Source of the DNA: Anaerovibrio lipolyticus LB2005
GTDB taxonomy: Bacteria; Bacillota; Negativicutes; Selenomonadales; Selenomonadaceae
Length of the DNA stretch: 64,000 nt
Direction: 5' to 3'
Assembly: GCF_000621545.1 (NCBI RefSeq)
Contig: NZ_JHYA01000002.1
Span: 124,001-188,000, forward strand
Shown here: positions 62,473 to 64,000 of the stretch, in pieces
How positions within the stretch are numbered: position 1 is the stretch's first letter
Layout of the letters: each line of letters opens with the position of its first letter
Translations under genes and position numbers: made by a program
The notes under the pieces: model-generated
The model's database searches: none
What the model was told of the DNA's origin: nothing
What the model saw: only the letters and a program-made list of their open reading frames with translations

Positions 62473-62499
62473 GGTTATGTTGTTTTAAAGGTGAGTACA

Positions 62500-63060
62500 A
62501 TGGCGCGGGTAAAAAAGAAAGAAAGACATACACTCTTAATGCGTCAGGTCAGCGAAAAACCTTTTCTCACTGATGAAGAATTGGCCAAACTTTTAGAGGT
62601 AAGTATCCAGACTATAAGGCTGGACCGTATGGAGCTGGGCATTCCTGAGGTGCGTGAGCGCATCCGCAGGGTAGCAGAAGAGGCTCGTGAAAAAGTAACC
62701 ACTATTGAAAAGGATGATCTTGTAGGTGAACTCATAGATCTTCAGCCCGGACGTTCCGGTATATCTCTTTTGAAGATTACTGAGGATATGGTGTTTTCCA
62801 AGAACCAGATTGCCAAGGGGCATTATATCTTTGCCCAAGCTAGTTCATTGGCTGTGGCTGTAATTAACGCACCAATGGCGTTGACCGGTGTGGCTAACAT
62901 CAAGCATAAGGTCCCTGTTAAGCTGGGGGAGATGCTTGTGGCCAAAGCGGAAATTATTCGTCAGCGCAGCAATAAATTCTTTGTCTGGGTTAAGACCAGA
63001 AATGACAGGGAAGAAGTTTTTCGGGCAAAATTCATTGTGGTTTCGTTGACTGAGAATTAA
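62500..63060 (+). CDS. fapR: Fatty acid and phospholipid regulator FapR
   Basis: This transcriptional repressor is released by malonyl-CoA and controls lipid synthesis genes. Residues 1-60 carry the helix-turn-helix (L-L-E-V-S-I-Q-T-I-R-L-D-R), and residues 70-186 form the hotdog ligand domain (S-S-L-A-V-A-V-I-N-A). The 186-aa protein starts at ATG 62500, with AAAGGTGAG upstream. plsX follows by 14 bases. Confidence 0.95.
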   Translation: MARVKKKERHTLLMRQVSEKPFLTDEELAKLLEVSIQTIRLDRMELGIPEVRERIRRVAEEAREKVTTIEKDDLVGELIDLQPGRSGISLLKITEDMVFSKNQIAKGHYIFAQASSLAVAVINAPMALTGVANIKHKVPVKLGEMLVAKAEIIRQRSNKFFVWVKTRNDREEVFRAKFIVVSLTEN

Positions 63061-63074
63061 TAGGAGGCTCAAAA

Positions 63075-64000
63075 TTGAAACTTGCAGTAGATGCAATGGG
63101 CGGTGATTACGCTCCAAAGCAGATAGTCATGGGGGCAATTGAGGCCGTTAAAAAATATGACTGTGAAATAGTCCTGGTAGGCGACCGGGAGAAAATAGAA
63201 GCTGAGATAAAGGCAAATAATGCACAGAATCTCGATAGATTGACTATTCACCATACCACTGAGGTTATTGAAATGGGAGAGCATCCTGTGGAGGCTGTCA
63301 GAAAAAAGAAGGACTCCAGTCTGGTGGTGGCAACTAAGCTGGTAAAAACTGGTGAATGTGACGGAGTACTGTCAGCTGGCAGTACTGGTGCTGCAACTAC
63401 AGCAGCTACCCTGTTTCTTCGTACTATTAAGGGCGTGGATAAGCCGTCTATAGCTACTCCGCTTCCTACAAAGGATGGGCTTGTTCTCCTCTTGGATTCT
63501 GGGGCAATCGTTGACAGTAAACCAAAGGACCTTACAGAGATGGCTCTTATGGGTTCCATTTATAGTCAGTATGTATATGGTATAGATAATCCTAAGGTGG
63601 GACTTCTCAACGTTGGTGAAGAGGAAACCAAGGGAAATAAAAAAGTCCAGGCTACATACCCAATGCTTAAGGGCATGAACTCCATAAATTTCATCGGAAA
63701 TGTGGAAGGACGCGATATTCCTACGGGAATGGCAGATGTTGTAATTTGCGATGGATTTGTTGGAAATATTGTGTTAAAATTTGCTGAGGGTTTGGCAGTA
63801 ACATTATTGGATTTGATTAAGGATGCCATTAAAAATGGTGGTATTTTCGCCAAGCTTGGTGCGGTGCTTGTTATGCCTGCACTAAAAAAGCTGGGAAAAC
63901 GACTTGATGTTACAGAGTATGGTGGCGCACCTTTACTTGGTGTTAATGGCTGCTGTATAATATGCCATGGTTCTTCCAATGCAAAGTCAATTTGCAGTGC
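63075..64000 (+). CDS. plsX: Phosphate acyltransferase PlsX, 5' part
   Basis: PlsX makes acyl-phosphate from acyl-ACP for phosphatidic acid synthesis. The start is a TTG at 63075 behind TAGGAGG (63061-63067). The sequence opens L-A-V-D-A-M-G-G-D-Y-A-P, the family signature, and continues G-A-I-E-A-V. The L-L-D-S-G-A-I-V-D-S-K-P stretch is a variant of the usual G-A-N-x-D-C-K-P. The gene runs off the window at about codon 308, near its usual end of roughly 330. Confidence 0.94.
   Translation, partial: MKLAVDAMGGDYAPKQIVMGAIEAVKKYDCEIVLVGDREKIEAEIKANNAQNLDRLTIHHTTEVIEMGEHPVEAVRKKKDSSLVVATKLVKTGECDGVLSAGSTGAATTAATLFLRTIKGVDKPSIATPLPTKDGLVLLLDSGAIVDSKPKDLTEMALMGSIYSQYVYGIDNPKVGLLNVGEEETKGNKKVQATYPMLKGMNSINFIGNVEGRDIPTGMADVVICDGFVGNIVLKFAEGLAVTLLDLIKDAIKNGGIFAKLGAVLVMPALKKLGKRLDVTEYGGAPLLGVNGCCIICHGSSNAKSICS

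Noticed and set aside
63566-63979. 137-codon minus-strand open frame near the right edge
   Set aside because: Antisense to plsX, which has clear family motifs; no independent support.
1-64000. CRISPR array, tRNA, rRNA, insertion sequence or prophage
   Set aside because: I saw no regularly spaced repeats, cloverleaf-like genes, rRNA signature, transposase or phage gene on either strand.

Overview
The window reads as chromosomal DNA of an anaerobic Firmicute, most likely a diderm Negativicute of the Selenomonas/Anaerovibrio type. This is inferred, because no 16S rRNA gene is present. The grounds are a complete [FeFe]-hydrogenase maturation set, FapR control ahead of plsX, MutS2, a B12-binding radical SAM pair next to RNase G, a mreBCD/mrdA/minCDE/rodA block, and genes that look exported (a Tat-targeted hydrogenase, an HlyD adaptor). 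Codon use is even across the window and nearly all genes lie on the + strand. I saw no phage, insertion sequence, CRISPR array, rRNA or tRNA. The first gene (hydE) and the last (plsX) are cut by the window edges.

Layout. 1-6486: hydE (3' end), hydG and hydF, then a three-gene complex made of a Tat-exported [FeFe] hydrogenase, a HybA-like four-cluster ferredoxin and a HybB/NrfD-type membrane subunit. 6500-9310: HAD phosphatase, deoD, trxA (- strand) and a lone corrin methyltransferase. 9320-9530: a long imperfect palindrome. 9600-17950: a two-copy U32 peptidase, mutS2, PBP1A and tyrS. 17954-18097: a second, unrelated palindrome. 18250-24360: yebC, ruvC, lysC, an aminotransferase, and DUF47 plus Pit phosphate uptake. 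24380-34000: a kinase, a repeat-containing secreted protein, HlyD, a long glutamine synthetase, a 3D-domain exoprotein, a diguanylate cyclase and a hybrid histidine kinase. 34030-35540 (- strand): corA, a 76-residue unknown and a lone Phd/YefM-like antitoxin.

35780-46840 is a cell-shape and division block: TVP38, an acyltransferase, DUF4321, maf, radC, mreBCD, PBP2, minCDE and rodA. 46870-50920 holds the B12/radical SAM pair and RNase G. 50960-64000 is a translation and envelope-lipid cluster: rpsB behind a structured leader, tsf, pyrH, frr, a small unknown plus a ferredoxin, uppS, cdsA, dxr, rseP, ispG, proS, DUF177, rpmF, fapR and plsX.

How the genes fit together. HydEFG build the H-cluster for the adjacent hydrogenase, whose HybA/HybB-like partners suggest electron exchange with menaquinone at the outer face of the cytoplasmic membrane. 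MreBCD, PBP2 and RodA, with PBP1A elsewhere, make the lateral wall, and MinCDE places the septum. UppS, Dxr and IspG supply isoprenoid lipid carrier, while CdsA, PlsX and FapR handle phospholipid supply.

The observations most worth a second look are the exported [FeFe] hydrogenase joined to NiFe-type (Hyb) electron-transfer subunits, the rpsB leader whose loop can pair with the bases just before the start codon, the two large palindromes, the two-repeat secreted protein, and the small genes between frr and uppS.
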